A model generated the notes under the pieces. The model did no database searches and was not told the origin of the DNA. It worked only from the letters and a program-made list of their open reading frames with translations. A stretch of DNA of 64,000 nt from Aaosphaeria pasadenensis (taxonomy: Eukaryota; Ascomycota; Dothideomycetes; Pleosporales), in assembly GCA_022813625.1 (NCBI GenBank), contig JAKLMB010000003.1:1550001-1614000 (forward strand), given 5' to 3'. The position numbers and the translations under genes are program-made. Position 1 is the stretch's first letter. Every line of letters begins with the position of its first letter. Positions 1 through 12,109 of the stretch are shown piece after piece.

Positions 1-1259
1 GTGCAGAATGGACAGATAGACAATGGAGTTGGTCGTGGAGGTGGAGGTGGAGTTGGTGGTAGCAGTGGTGGTGAGTGATGATGCACTAGGGGGTCCCCGG
101 GGTGAGCTTGGCTTGGATCTTGTTTGGATAGACTACACAGTACATACACTACAGACTACAGTCTACTCTGCCTACCACCTACCTAACCACCTAACCTGAT
201 CTATGTACTCCATACCCAATGCTAACTTACTACCCAACTTGCCTACCTACCTACACAGAAGTAGCATGAGCAGATACACAGCGCGGGAAAGTCGTACATA
301 TCGTGCATTCTTTTCCTATACATGCGATTAGATTGCTGCTGTATGCCTATGCCTAACGCGGTGCAGCCCATGCCTCTTGCATTACCGCCTGTGCTAACTA
401 TACTCTACCTAACGTACTGCTCGACCAGGCCTGCAGGACTACACACTGTGCACAATATCAAGGTAATCGCCAAGTCGCAGACTACCGTAGGATGCAGGCG
501 TTTATGAAATATATGGGTTTGGTGTGGGTGGGGGGAGGGGAAATGCCGGTACGGATGGTGGATTGCCATCGATATCCATGATTTCCGAGTCAAGCAGATG
601 CCAAAGTTATCGTAGAATGGATGGGCGGACATTTGAGAGCATTATTGTCCTGGTGTGGAATGAGTCACATTGCGCCCTCTCTCAAGTAGCAGCCGGGTTG
701 TCCTTTTAGGGGGGTAGTAGAGAAGGAGGTGGACGAAGAGGGGGGGGGGAGAGCTGAGACAAGAAATGGCACTTCCTGATATGTTGCTTTGATGGTGCTA
801 ACAGATGACCCTCTCTTTCAACATGGATAACAGGGCCCGGAGGCGAAAGGCATTTGGGAGGCCTGCGCCAGATGGGTATGAGCCACACACACGCACACCC
901 TCACTATCTATCGCTCACCCAAGCATGCCCACACACACACACACACCGTCATGGACCTTGGACAGTAGATAGAGTAGAGTGTGTAGGTGTAGGGTGCAAG
1001 GCATAGGACTGACTGACTATTGATGGATTTGAGCGAGCGAGCGAGCAAGTGAGCGCGGCTCCAGGTTGGAAACGGAAAGTATAAATTGATATCGGGATCC
1101 CGCCTCGTCCAGTCGCTTGCATGCTCGGCTCCTTACGATTAAAGTGACATCTTATTGAGATCTCGTACAGTACGTGTGTGTATGTACCTACAAGGCTCAA
1201 GCAAGCACAACCAATCCATCTACGACTCCATCTGCACAATACATGCACAGCTACATTCG

Positions 1260-1288
1260 CATACACATACACATACACATACACATAC
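1260..1288. repeat. CACATA microsatellite
   Basis: About five tandem copies of a CACATA-type hexamer are visible. No function is assigned. Confidence 0.85.
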
Positions 1289-2281
1289 CTACCTCCACCG
1301 ATCTTCTCCACAGGAATACCAACCAGACTTGTTTCATGACGCCTACCGGTACAGCTACTACTACTCCTACTACTACCACCATTCAAGACTTCTTCTACTC
1401 ACCACTACTACTGTCGCGCAATAGTAATCACCATCGACCGATACGACTTACATCAGACGGACCCGGACCGAGACCTAGTTACCTGACTGACTATAGACGG
1501 GAAGGATAGTAGAGTATAGTAGAGTATAGTACTTTCCTGTACTGTACTGACGGGCGCATCGCATCACATCATCCTCAGCATCATCCATCATCCCTCATCA
1601 GCTTGATTTCCCTTTTTGCCGTTTCAAGCGCCCCGACCACCACCACCATCATCTCTTCCGCCTCTCCTCGGTCTAGCTGAAAGGTTTAAGAAGAGGATCG
1701 GCTGCATCGCGCGTTGGACCTGCCTGCATCGCCTGCGATTGTCTGCATCTGTCTGCACTGTCTACCTCGACTGCCAATCCGCCGTAGGTGCTCTTCTCTG
1801 ATTCGTTGGTGAACATCGGCGTTTCTCTTGGCGGCGCACCCTTCCCATCCCGCCGCTCGGAGGACCCTTTCCCCAGTGTTCCCTGCTTGTCCTGTCCTGT
1901 TACTTTCTTACACAGCGAGACACAGACAGACTGACTGCATCATTCATTACACAGTACATACAGTGACCTGTGGGGGAGAGTAATAGTAATAATTACTATC
2001 ACCTATCCATCTCCTACCAGTATTGGAGAGAAAGAGCGACAAAGATCGTTCTAATTATTCGTTGCCTCGTTACTCCGTCATTGTGGCCAGTCTTTCTCCG
2101 GCCCTGGGCTAGACGACAATCCCTCACCGCCTACAACAGCCACAGCCAATATTCTCAGCCAATTCACCCTACGGACAGTTACCTATAGGTACCCCAGGTA
2201 CCCCGACTACCAGTAACCTACAGCCTGTATACCAAGGTACCTCATAGGTACCTCACCCTTTGGCACTCCTTTGGCTACTTC

Positions 2282-2308
2282 TGGGACTGGGACTGGGACT
2301 GGGACTGG
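2282..2308. repeat. TGGGAC hexamer microsatellite
   Basis: Four and a half copies of TGGGAC lie just upstream of a strongly pyrimidine-rich stretch in the long leader region. Confidence 0.85.
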
Positions 2309-4523
2309 TTCTTGTCTCTCGTCTCTCTTGTCCTCCCTAAACGTCGGCCTCTTCGCTCTACCTAACACTTCCACCTCCTCCTCTCTTTCCTTTTTTTGCC
2401 CTTCCTCTCACCCTTTCCTCTTCTTCCTCTTTCTCCTCCTCTTCCTCACCTCCTCCTCCCATCCATCATCTATCCTCTACTCCCTCACTCTGCGACGACA
2501 TACGACTCCATCGCTATCCGGAGTTTGTGTATGCGCGCCTGTGTGATCTTCGCCTCACACAAACCGTCGTAACCCCGCCATTGCGACCCGCTTCATAGAG
2601 GGAACCCAGTCGGCGCATCCCATCCCACACCCACCCACCTAAACTATATTCAGACCACCACCACCACCACCGACATTAGTAGTGTAGTGTACTTCGTACA
2701 TTGTAGTTAGTTACAGTGTACACCACACACACACTCACACTCTCATACACACTTAACACACGCACATTCATCCCTATATCCGTCTACCTCGTACTCTCCA
2801 CTCTCCCTCCCTCTCTCCCTCCATACGATACGATACATACCATACCTTACCGCATTCTAACCCACGTCGCACACAACCCTCTTTCCAGAGTCAACGCCCA
2901 CCACCTACCCCGCTGTCCAACCGAAATACAATCAATCTACCTTTTGATCGACCACAGGCTTCTGTCCTCCTCTTCCTCTACATCCTCCTCCTATCTATCT
3001 TCAGATTCCGAGGATCCTGTCCTGTCCTAGGTGCTTCTTCCAAACCACTTCTCTCGGAATCGAACAAGCCAAGCCGAGCCACACTTCCGCGCCTCTCCCC
3101 CGACTTGCCTCGTCCTCCACCGCCTGCGTTTGCTGCCCACACCTCCCTTCCTCCACCACCCACCGCGCGCAGCCATACCAGCAATATATTCCACCATACT
3201 ACCGCAGGTCTCCAATTCACTTCTGAATCCTATTACGCTTTGTTTGCGCTCGCCAGCGATATCCCTAATTGGTCGTAATTGCCTGTCGACCTGTGTATTT
3301 CTGTCTGTGTTAAGGTGAGTGAGTCAGCCATCCGCACTTTCCTTTCATACCTCCTTCCACCTACTCCGTACTTGCGCAACAACCCCATTGCCCTTTAAGC
3401 GCATGTGGACGTGATCAGAGGGAGACTCAACCAAAGGACTATTTGCCCTTCTATCCCTTCTGCTGGGTCTCTGGCGAAGTTGGGGAAAAATTGCTGCTAC
3501 TGCTGCTGCTGCTGCACTTTCGCAACAGGGTGTGCTCGCCGCCCACCGTCAAGCGGTAGCACAATATCCCAAGCGGACCCTCCTCTACTGTGTCACCGGC
3601 AAGATCCCAACTGTTTCTCTGCTTTTGGTTCCCGTTACACAGGATCCACTACAGTGCAGGGCGGCAGCCCTCCGCCGTACTCGTTACTATTCCTTTGCGC
3701 CACTGCCTATGCAACTCGCCTGCAGCCGCTCAACAACTCTTGGTGGATAGCTGCCGCTGACATCTTAATAGAGACACAGCCACGAGCAGACTGCCTCCCT
3801 ACTTCTCGCTGTTTCACTCCGCTTATCAACCCTCTTGTCACTTCCCACCAGCCTGGGAACTACACACCCTTGAAGGCTTTCCAAAGACATACAATACACC
3901 CCACAGCCTACGCCTAGGTGAGCTTAAACATTCCCTATATCGACTGTAGAACCGCGGTCTTAATGCTTGTCTTCCAGAACAAACTTTCTAGACCCCCTCG
4001 AGAGAACAGTGCTCTGCCTAATTCAACAAAACCACTTAGACGAGCACGCCTAGCTTGCTCGAATTGTTCTTGTGTTTCCCAGAGACAGAAATCGAGCAAT
4101 CGTTTTTCAAGGCTTTCATAGGGTCACAACCCATCTCGTGCTGCACTCGACCTGCAAGCCAGCGAGTGTACATTCCTTGATCACTCGGTTGGGTCGAAGA
4201 GAGATTGTTTCAGATCCTTGAGACCCGGGACCAGCATCGGGCCTCGGGCTCACCTATCCACATTCCGGGGTCACTGCAACAGTGATGCCAGCAGCCAGTA
4301 AGTACGCCTCTCGTCACATCCCCAGCTCCCGTCATGGGGCTACCGCTACTTGTGATACTACCTCTTGGTGGAGGCAGAATTGTCTTCGGCTCAGACCGGG
4401 TCGTCCTTATCGGTCTGCCCTTCCTGAACCCCACCCCCAATTGTATATATCTAACCATCACATCTCGACCCTTCACTTATTGCCCATAACCCTTCCATCA
4501 ACTACCCCTTCAATCATTTCCTC

Positions 4524-6251
4524 ATGTTGCTTGAAAGCATACTGACTGTCCCTCAAGCGGACCCCCTTTTCACCCCTCCTTCCTCCTACTCCCCACAGAA
4601 GACCCTCTCGAGATTGGATCCTCGATTCGATTCTGACGATATCCTAGACGATAATTTCTTCAGTAACAGCATGGCCGGTACTGGCTCTCCAACACCATTC
4701 ATCAAAGAAGAGACTGAAGACCTGCATTTCAACAACCCAAACCGCTTCATGTCTCACAACGGGTTCGACATGAACCAACAGTTCAGCAACCAACAGTTCG
4801 GTGGCGCCCACGATAATGTGGGTGGCATCAACCCTTCTGACCTCACCATGACCGGCAGCTTCAACATGAACGGCCAATTCGGTGGCTCTACTAGCTACAT
4901 TCCAGGAGGTGCTGGTATTGCCGATGACGAACTTGCCGACTCATTAGGCAATCTTGACCATCAGTCCGGCTTCAATGGCTTCGGTCAAGACCAGGATGGG
5001 TTCTTCCAAGGCCATACGAATGGCCAGGCATCCGGGAACCCCAGCATGCAGATCTATTCCAACACACCCGATGATCTTCCCATTCAGAGCCCATTCACTC
5101 AACCTCAAGCCTTCGATTTCTCTCAATATCAATCTACGCCGCAGCGGATGGCCTTCCCTGCCTCCATGGCTGGCAGGCTAGGCCGCCAGCAGATGCCCGC
5201 CCCTATGAGTCGGAACGGATCAGACAATCGCAGCCCAATGTCTCCTAAGACTCCTTCTTTAGGAGTAGGAGGTCTCCATCTGGGTACCCCTGATTCGGGT
5301 AACTTCGCATCTCAACCTATCATGACCAACATGCATCGACACCAGAAGAGTGTATCCAGCCAGTGGGACAACACGCCGGGTAGTGCCCATTCGTGGATCG
5401 ATTCACCCACACAGTCACCACACAATGCTGCCTTGCATCATCACCAGCAGATCTCAGAGGTCATGCACTCTGGAAAGCACGCGTCTCTCCCTACCAAGGT
5501 TGACATTGGACAGACGCAGGATGCAAAGAAACGTCGTCGACGCGAGTCACATAACCTTGTCGAACGCCGCAGGAGAGACAATATAAACGAGCGCATCCAT
5601 GATCTGTCTCGTCTTGTCCCCCAGCATCGACTTGAAGATGAGAAGATCCGAAAGCACATCAACAACAACGGTCCCCTATCTCCTACGTTGGGTGCGACTG
5701 GTATGTCACCTCCACAAGCCACGTCACTGCTTGCTGGCGGTGGCCGACGAGCTGCCGGTGCCATAACAACAGGCCTCCCAATCGAGGACAAAGACAAGGG
5801 CCCTAACAAGGGTGACATCCTGAATGGCGCTGTCAGCTGGACCCGTGATCTCATGTGGATGCTGTACAAGAAGCTCAATGAGGTTGACGAGCTGAGTGCA
5901 CGTCTTCAACAGGCAACGGGCGAGGAGTGGAATTCCGAAGAGACTGAAGAGGAGCGACGGATGCGAACTGAGCTGGTCGAAGCCGTAGAAAGGAACGGTG
6001 CGGGCAACTTCAAGTACTCACGTGGGCCAGGCTCTGGCTTGCGAGTACCCAAACACACCAACCTTGCTGGGGAGCCTCTCAACCAGATCTCACCACAAAG
6101 TCTGAGCCCTGGCATGCAAAGCACTGGCAGTGGATCGAATTCCGCAAGCAACAATAACAACCAGCAATACTGGATGAGCCCGCAAGGCGGTAATTCCAAC
6201 GGCAATTTCAGCTTGAAAGAGGAAGACGAGTATGGCATGGACATGGGCTGA
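4524..6251 (+). CDS. bHLH transcription factor with expanded loop
   Basis: A single-exon protein of 575 aa. Residues 1-330 are Gln/Asn/Ser/Pro-rich and probably disordered, as in fungal activation regions. A basic region starts at K335 with a run of Lys/Arg, followed by H343, E347 and R351, the H-x3-E-x3-R set used by E-box (CANNTG) binding bHLH factors of group B. Helix 1 is about residues 353-368; helix 2 starts near G430 and runs into a heptad-like segment to about 460, so the loop is about 60 residues, far longer than usual. The tail is Asn/Gln/Ser-rich. The start is the first in-frame ATG of the long frame. The role is nuclear and DNA-binding; the target pathway cannot be told from sequence. 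It stands alone, with gene-poor DNA on both sides. Confidence 0.93.
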   Translation: MLLESILTVPQADPLFTPPSSYSPQKTLSRLDPRFDSDDILDDNFFSNSMAGTGSPTPFIKEETEDLHFNNPNRFMSHNGFDMNQQFSNQQFGGAHDNVGGINPSDLTMTGSFNMNGQFGGSTSYIPGGAGIADDELADSLGNLDHQSGFNGFGQDQDGFFQGHTNGQASGNPSMQIYSNTPDDLPIQSPFTQPQAFDFSQYQSTPQRMAFPASMAGRLGRQQMPAPMSRNGSDNRSPMSPKTPSLGVGGLHLGTPDSGNFASQPIMTNMHRHQKSVSSQWDNTPGSAHSWIDSPTQSPHNAALHHHQQISEVMHSGKHASLPTKVDIGQTQDAKKRRRRESHNLVERRRRDNINERIHDLSRLVPQHRLEDEKIRKHINNNGPLSPTLGATGMSPPQATSLLAGGGRRAAGAITTGLPIEDKDKGPNKGDILNGAVSWTRDLMWMLYKKLNEVDELSARLQQATGEEWNSEETEEERRMRTELVEAVERNGAGNFKYSRGPGSGLRVPKHTNLAGEPLNQISPQSLSPGMQSTGSGSNSASNNNNQQYWMSPQGGNSNGNFSLKEEDEYGMDMG

Positions 6252-9200
6252 TCGTCCGATACCATGCTCACTGTTAGACGTGCAAGGTTCTCAGCACATA
6301 CACACACAGAAGCGACTCTCATTGTTGTCATTTCCACCTGCGATTCTTCCCCTGATACCCTACAGCGATACCCCGCCCAGATCCTGCACACGGCAAACCA
6401 ATAGACCATGCCCTTTGCACACCAAAGGCCTCTTGCTCCGCATCGCTGGAATGATGATAGGGCGCAACGCCGTCTCATTCGTCCTTGGACCGCACGCTCC
6501 ATTTCGCCAGCCTCGGCTGGAGGTCCATGACGTACCGTCCTTGCTGGCACACGACGGTCTATGCGCGAACTTTTGCGTCTTCATACCCATCTCGTTACAT
6601 AATCTATCACGTCTTACACCATTTCATCAACTTCGGCGTCGTTTGGAGTAAGCAGCAAGCATATCCCTAGCCGTGTTACCGCCGGCAAGGTCTGGAGTTC
6701 CTTTATCTTCACCTACTAGCTATATCTCTTTATACATGGATTTTTCGGTCAACGCGATACAGGTTTTCATTCTCTCATTGTTACGCGCCTATTTTTCGGT
6801 TCATGGCATTCTTATACTCTCTGATACTTGCATTTACCTCTCCACTTCTTCATTTGTGCTGACCGACCTTTTCCAATGGAAATCGTGGTCATACCAGGCG
6901 CTTGTAGTGGCAATCTACGAAGCACCGTGCATACTCGGATAAGGACCGGATTCCTGATCTCATATACACGGCGCATTGTGTGGGCCACTGTTCCGAAGGA
7001 TCTCTATTTGAATTACGGTTATGGAATCTCATGTTCTATGTGCTTTTGCTACTATTGTCTTTCCCCGCCCCTTTGTTTTGGTTTGGTTTTCACCGGATTT
7101 CGGGTTTAGGGGTCAGGGTTTTTTCCATCCATCACACACACACAGTTCCTTATAATTCTCGTACGTCTGCCCAAGGAACAATGCTATACAATTTCCAACA
7201 TGCAATGATTTCAGTCTACATTATTACTGTGATGTCTGTTGCTGTGACACTCTATTACTTGCTCTTCGCTGCCTGGAAGGAAGCAAACACCCACGTAATC
7301 AAGAAATGGCAGCCTCAGGACTGATTATGTGAATTTGTCAAGGGCGGTGGTGCCTAGCCAGCCCAGTCCGGTACATCGAACACTCAGTTTGCCCTTTTGT
7401 CCCTTTTTGCTTCGCAATGAGTGGGTGAGTGGGTGAGCGTAGGCTACAGTGAGTGGGTGCTTCTAAACGTCCTTCCCTGTGCTGGTTTTGTTCGCCTCAC
7501 TGTTGGACGGAGGGGTATGTGTGCGTGCATGTTTGTACACAGGAAGAATTAATGAAGGAAGAATGGATGCCAAACAGTGCACATTTCTGAAGTTGAATGG
7601 AAGTGGAAGTGGAAGTGCAGTTTCAGCACGACTGTGCAGGAATGGGCAGGGAGGGTTCCTAGGTAGCCAGGGGGACGTCGGTGCATGGCTTTTGGGGGGT
7701 TCTGCTGGGAGGAGGCAGGGGTAGGGAGGGATAGTGTGCGTCTGTACTCTACGTTTCTTTTTGTTGGGCAGAGAGGGGGTCGGTCTGTCTGTCTGTCTAC
7801 TTGGTAGGAAATCAATGCATGGATGTACGTATGGGGAATCATGCCAGAACGAGGGGGAAAGGTTCGGAGGGAGGATGGGTGGGCAGTGAGTAGTATGCCT
7901 CATCTCGTCTGCCTCTTTCACGGTTTACAGCATTCTATCGACTATAGACGTCGAGTGCATGAGAGACAGAGTCAAGTTTCCTTCAGCATATGACGACACC
8001 ACAAACCCATGCACGCCCGTTCGCTCATCAGCAGTGGTCATATCCAAAACATACCCTCCATGGATGCTATGTTGAAAGCCTCACCTTGTCCTGCCGTTCA
8101 CACACGCCCGGCCCGTCTGCCGCTGAGGCTGTACCCACCCACCAGCCAAGTCACTCGCCCCCATATTCTCCAGTAGACGTAGACGTAGACGTAGACGTAG
8201 ATGTAGACGCCTACACATCTCACCATAATCAAAAGTGGCAACTCAATCCCGCCCACGCACGCACGACCAACAGCACAAGCACAGCAAAACGGGACCATGC
8301 ATGGGAAAAGCAACACCTGGGGGGGACACTATGTCTCACTGCCTTCTTCTCTTCGGTCTCCCACTCCCACTTCCCCTTCCGCGCATGCGCCTTTCCGTGG
8401 AAAACAAGTACGTAGCAAGGTCGGCCACCAGATACAATGACGTTTCTTCGCCTTGACTTCCGTCGTGCCTCGGCGAAGGGGGGAGGAGTGCTCGATGGAA
8501 AACCGCGTTCCCACCTGCCAGCCGTACATCAAAGCTGCGCTGCCGAGACACTCACTCCCCTGTCTCCTCTCCCGAGAACCAGCGTAGGTAGGCATGTCAG
8601 GGCAGTGGGAAAGGAAGGAAAGGAAAGCAGGCCTGCGACGAGTGAGACATGCGTCCGCGGGTTCCCGCCTCCCGACCTGTGGCTCTCGGTATAGAGGAAG
8701 GAAAACCGCGCGTGCATGGGCGCGAGCACGAGCTGAGACACATATGTACGGCGGTGGGGTGGGAGGAGGGGAGGAGGGGGAGAGGGAAGAAGTTGCCTTG
8801 AATGAAATGTCACTTGGGGGGTATGGGCGGAGGGAGGCTGCAGTGGCAGTGGCAGTGGTGGAGTATAGTAGATGTGTGTTATAGAACGTTCTCACGCACA
8901 AGAGGCGTACATAGGCAGAGAACAATTGTTCAGTGTCGGTGTTGGTGTCTCTGATGGAGGCACTGCAGACGTTGGGAGGCGGGCGGCGGTTGGGGGGAGG
9001 TCACACGGTGAGAGGGGATGGGGATGGGGATGGGGAGGAGCAAACTTTTGGTCGTTGTGGAGGCATAGTTGGCTATCCGGTTGTCTGCGTCTCTCTACTC
9101 CGTACAGACATGAACGAATCGCACTTCACGAGGCGGCTCCTCCTCGACGATGCCAGTCGAACGAGTAGTATGTTCACTGCTCAACCACAACGCATCCCAT

Positions 9201-10418
9201 CATCCAGTCCCGCCTCGCGCAACCGTACCATTAAACCCTGACCTTCTATCTACCACCTACATACTACATCGTCAATCCAGTGAAACCCCTACAATACCAT
9301 CCATCCAACCATCCATGTTCACCGTTCTTCCCCATGGTGCGGGGTCTGGTTTCCCATATCTTCGACCCGTCGTTTCAGCACCTCCATTTCGTGCTTCCTT
9401 CTCTCGGCCGGGCGCTGCTACTGTTGGGAACTGATTGATCTCTTGATGACGATTTGAGTGGTTCGGCTGGTGGTGTTAGTGGGTTAGTGGGTAATGGGTA
9501 ATGGCGTCAAGTGTTTGGGTTGAGCAACACGGTTACACTTGAGTGTCGTTGCGATCGGTCGATCCATTGCCCAATGTGGGAAAGGAGACTTTGAACGATG
9601 GTTTGCTTTTGTGCACCCGCGGGGGGTGGGTACGAGTCATTCAGCCAGTCAGTCAGTCTCTGTTGAGAGAGAAAGGTAAGTGTCCCTGGTTTTCGCTCAG
9701 TATAGACTTCATGGGCTGGGGTGGCATGCAACAAGCTGGATTCGAGGCATAAGGTGCAATAGTTTTTCAGTAGTCACTGAGAAAGATTTGTCATTCCCTC
9801 AATTCTTGATGTAGTACGACCAGAAAGCGGTGGTGTTGTGTGGTTGGCGCCCCGACGCTGTGGCTCACCCCCTTCGACCATTGATCTCGCACTGCTGCCG
9901 CCTTGGGATGCACTGGGTGTGGCGCAAGTGTAACCCGCAAAGGATGCCTGCATCTTGTCAACCTGTCAACTGCAGGCTGTCTCTTCCCTGTTTGTCACTC
10001 GGTGCAGCTATCCCTCTTTTCTTTTTGTTTCCAAAGCGGGCAACCCTTCGATTTTCCATTCTTTGTCTCTCGCTCTCTCTCGCTCGCTCTAAGCCGTGCT
10101 TGTCTCAACTTGAGACGCCTTAGAACACCACAGCACTGCTTCATGCAATGTAACCTGTCAAATCTGCAGCCCCATCTGATTGCCTTTTCCGAAACCTCCC
10201 TCTCCCCCCTCCCTTCCCCACCCCCCCTTTCGCGGAACGCAGATTTGCCGGTTAGTGCAAAGGAACGCGCTGCCCGCGAAATCAAAGTCCGATGTCTGTG
10301 GAGAGTCGGCAGGGCACGGTAGATGTTCGGTTGCTCGGCAGCACCCGAACCAGTGACCAGGACCTCAAGACCCTGACAGACCCTGCATTCCAATGATACG
10401 CTGGGGGGTGCTGTCAAC
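6252..10418. other. Long gene-poor interval
   Basis: The first kilobase is probably the 3' UTR and downstream flank of the bHLH gene. The rest shows no supported gene. It contains simple repeats (a GTAGAC array near 8,173, GGGGAT runs near 9,015, GGGT runs near 7,420 and 9,480) and one TACTCCGTA motif at 9,096-9,104. A 47-codon ATG frame at about 7,182-7,324 encodes a hydrophobic stretch, but nothing supports it as a gene. Confidence 0.5.
8173..8208. repeat. GTAGAC hexamer array
   Basis: Six tandem GTAGAC units, one of which carries an A-to-T or C-to-T type variant (GTAGAT). It opens several frames but no gene is supported. Confidence 0.85.
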
Positions 10419-10580
10419 TTAGGACTTGGAGGGCTTATCGTGAGGCTGGATTGGTGGTTGCGCTTGCGTTGGGGTTGCAGTTGCAGAGTTGAGTGCTGGC
10501 GAGGGGACAGCTGCGTCGCCATCGGCGCCGTCGCCAAAGCCCAAATTCTTGAATGAGTCATGGGCCATGAGGTTCCTATC
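10419..10580 (-). CDS. Possible terminal exon of an unrecognised small gene
   Basis: On the minus strand a well-formed 3' splice site (CGATAG preceded by an ACTGAC branch-like element) is followed by an open frame of about 53 codons ending in TAA at 10,419. It contains an ATG at 10,568 that would give 49 residues. The peptide begins MAHDSFKNLGFGDG and ends in a Pro/Gln/Ala-rich tail, which reads like real protein rather than chance. No upstream exon could be joined with confidence, although ATG-led pieces exist between 10,990 and 11,320 on the same strand. The family is not recognised. A longer overlapping frame in another phase (to 9,995) looks less protein-like. Confidence 0.3.
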   Translation of the reverse strand, partial: DRNLMAHDSFKNLGFGDGADGDAAVPSPALNSATATPTQAQPPIQPHDKPSKS

Positions 10581-12109
10581 GCCGCATTTAGTCAGTAAAA
10601 AAGCTCAGTCCAACTGGGTTATTTTGGAGGGGTTGTCCAAATTCAATAGTCCGCTCGGATGCTGCCGACGTAGTGTGACAGAAGAAGTGGAGTGGCAGAA
10701 TATGTCGTAGGCGCTGAGATATGTGGAGGCGGGAGGCACTCTCGACGACATCGGAGGTTCGTCTCGACGAATGAGGAAGACTTGACGTCGATCTGACAGC
10801 GTCGACAGATGCATCTGGGCGCTCCGTTTCAGATCTTGACAAGATGGCAGGAATGAAAGCTGCAGGATCTTCTCCCTTGCTTGAGGGTGAGGATCCCCCA
10901 CCCTTCAATTGTCCAAAAGCGACCCGCGAACCCGGTCCATGCTGCTTTGACAGACTGGTGTCACAAGACTTCTCCCTTGCTTGAGCGATAGACCTCAAGC
11001 GTCACATACGAGGGTAGCGGCGGCCGGATTGCCCAGATTGTATATCCCATGGCTTTGAACAGAAGGAAATCCGAGGTACGTACCGGTCCATGCGGCAGGA
11101 AAGGTATGATTTCGAGAGATTCCGGCATTCCGGATCGTTACTTCCACGATGCGAGCGTATACATTGGAGATAGGATAACATTATGTGCTTGCATTCGCCT
11201 GGAATGGAGTGTTAGCCAGGTAGGGAACGGTTGGCACCGATGGAACGGCGTTGCAATGCGGACAAGCGCAGTGCACGGAAGACTGACCGTCATGATCAAG
11301 TGGAAAGGAGCCGCGCTCAGGCCTAAGTAAGGGAGTAATCAGCTCAAGTCCCTTCATTTAGGGAATTGCAATGAAGTACAAATAAGCAACAGCGCGGCTA
11401 TGGGGATCGTGCACTGCGAGGGATGGGGATGCGATTCTTGGATGTGGAACCTACGGTATTGGCTTAGAGATCTTTTGACCACCGCCAGGGCCTCCATAAG
11501 CACTCATGATGGTAGATTTGGTATCTTAGAGGTATTGAAAGGGTTTCCCAAAAGGCTTTGGCACCTCGAAATCATTCAATGGCAGACAAGTGTTGTATAA
11601 ACGAGTATTTTCTACGAAAGACGATGAGGTGAGCTCGAAATAAAGCTGGCTGTCAGGGTTCAGATGGCCTGTGCGCTACAGTAGCTCACACCACCCTTGC
11701 GGCATGACGTGCATGAACAACGGGCCCTATCGGATTTCATCCTATCATCATCATCAATTCTCTAGGGTTGTTGTCTATGGACTTCTTGAATGCTTATCGA
11801 ACAAACCATTATCCCATAGAACTGAAAGATGTTCAACCTATGGCCTACACTCCACGCACCATAGCTGATTGTGACTTCCTCAGATCTTGTCAATTGTTTC
11901 CACTTACCAGGTTCTTAGACATACATTATGGGGATGTCAACAAGATATTGTAGGGTCAATTAGGCTTCAATTCCGAAAAACTTGAATCAGTACCATGGGT
12001 TGATGTATTGGGAGCTCCCAACATTACCCATGACCACTTAGCAAAAGTATTAATCCTTCATACTTACCATCGTTTCTCTGAACGCGCAACGTCTTCCGTA
12101 TCCATCAAA
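10581..12109. other. Interval without a supported gene
   Basis: Short frames only. A directly repeated phrase (TTCTCCCTTGCTTGAG) occurs at about 10,868 and 10,971. The part nearest 12,110 is presumably the promoter of the secreted-protein gene. Nothing else is recognised. Confidence 0.4.

Larger units (their letters stand above)
1..4523. other. Gene-free leader region upstream of the bHLH gene
   Basis: No convincing coding region is visible on either strand. The stretch is low in complexity, with long CT-rich runs (about 2,380-2,480 and 2,760-3,010), CA/TA-rich runs and several microsatellites listed separately. AGGTACC-type blocks repeat at about 2,190-2,250. Two good 5' splice sites on the + strand, near 3,315 (GGTGAGTGAG) and 3,917 (AGGTGAGCTT), suggest that the bHLH transcript downstream has a long 5' UTR with one or more introns; this is inference. 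Short ATG ORFs here may act as upstream ORFs. Position 3,362-3,370 carries one copy of the TACTCCGTA motif that recurs across the window. Confidence 0.5.

Noticed and set aside
1..200. Frame rich in Val/Glu/Leu at the left edge
   Set aside because: Produced by GGTGGA-type repeats; no domain or continuation.
6980..7324. 114-codon hydrophobic frame downstream of the bHLH gene
   Set aside because: It starts with GTG, not ATG, and lies in the probable 3' flank. The internal ATG piece of 47 codons has no supporting signal.
9995..10561. 188-codon minus-strand frame
   Set aside because: Arg/Ser/Gln-rich low-complexity translation; the overlapping frame in another phase with a splice acceptor is more protein-like.
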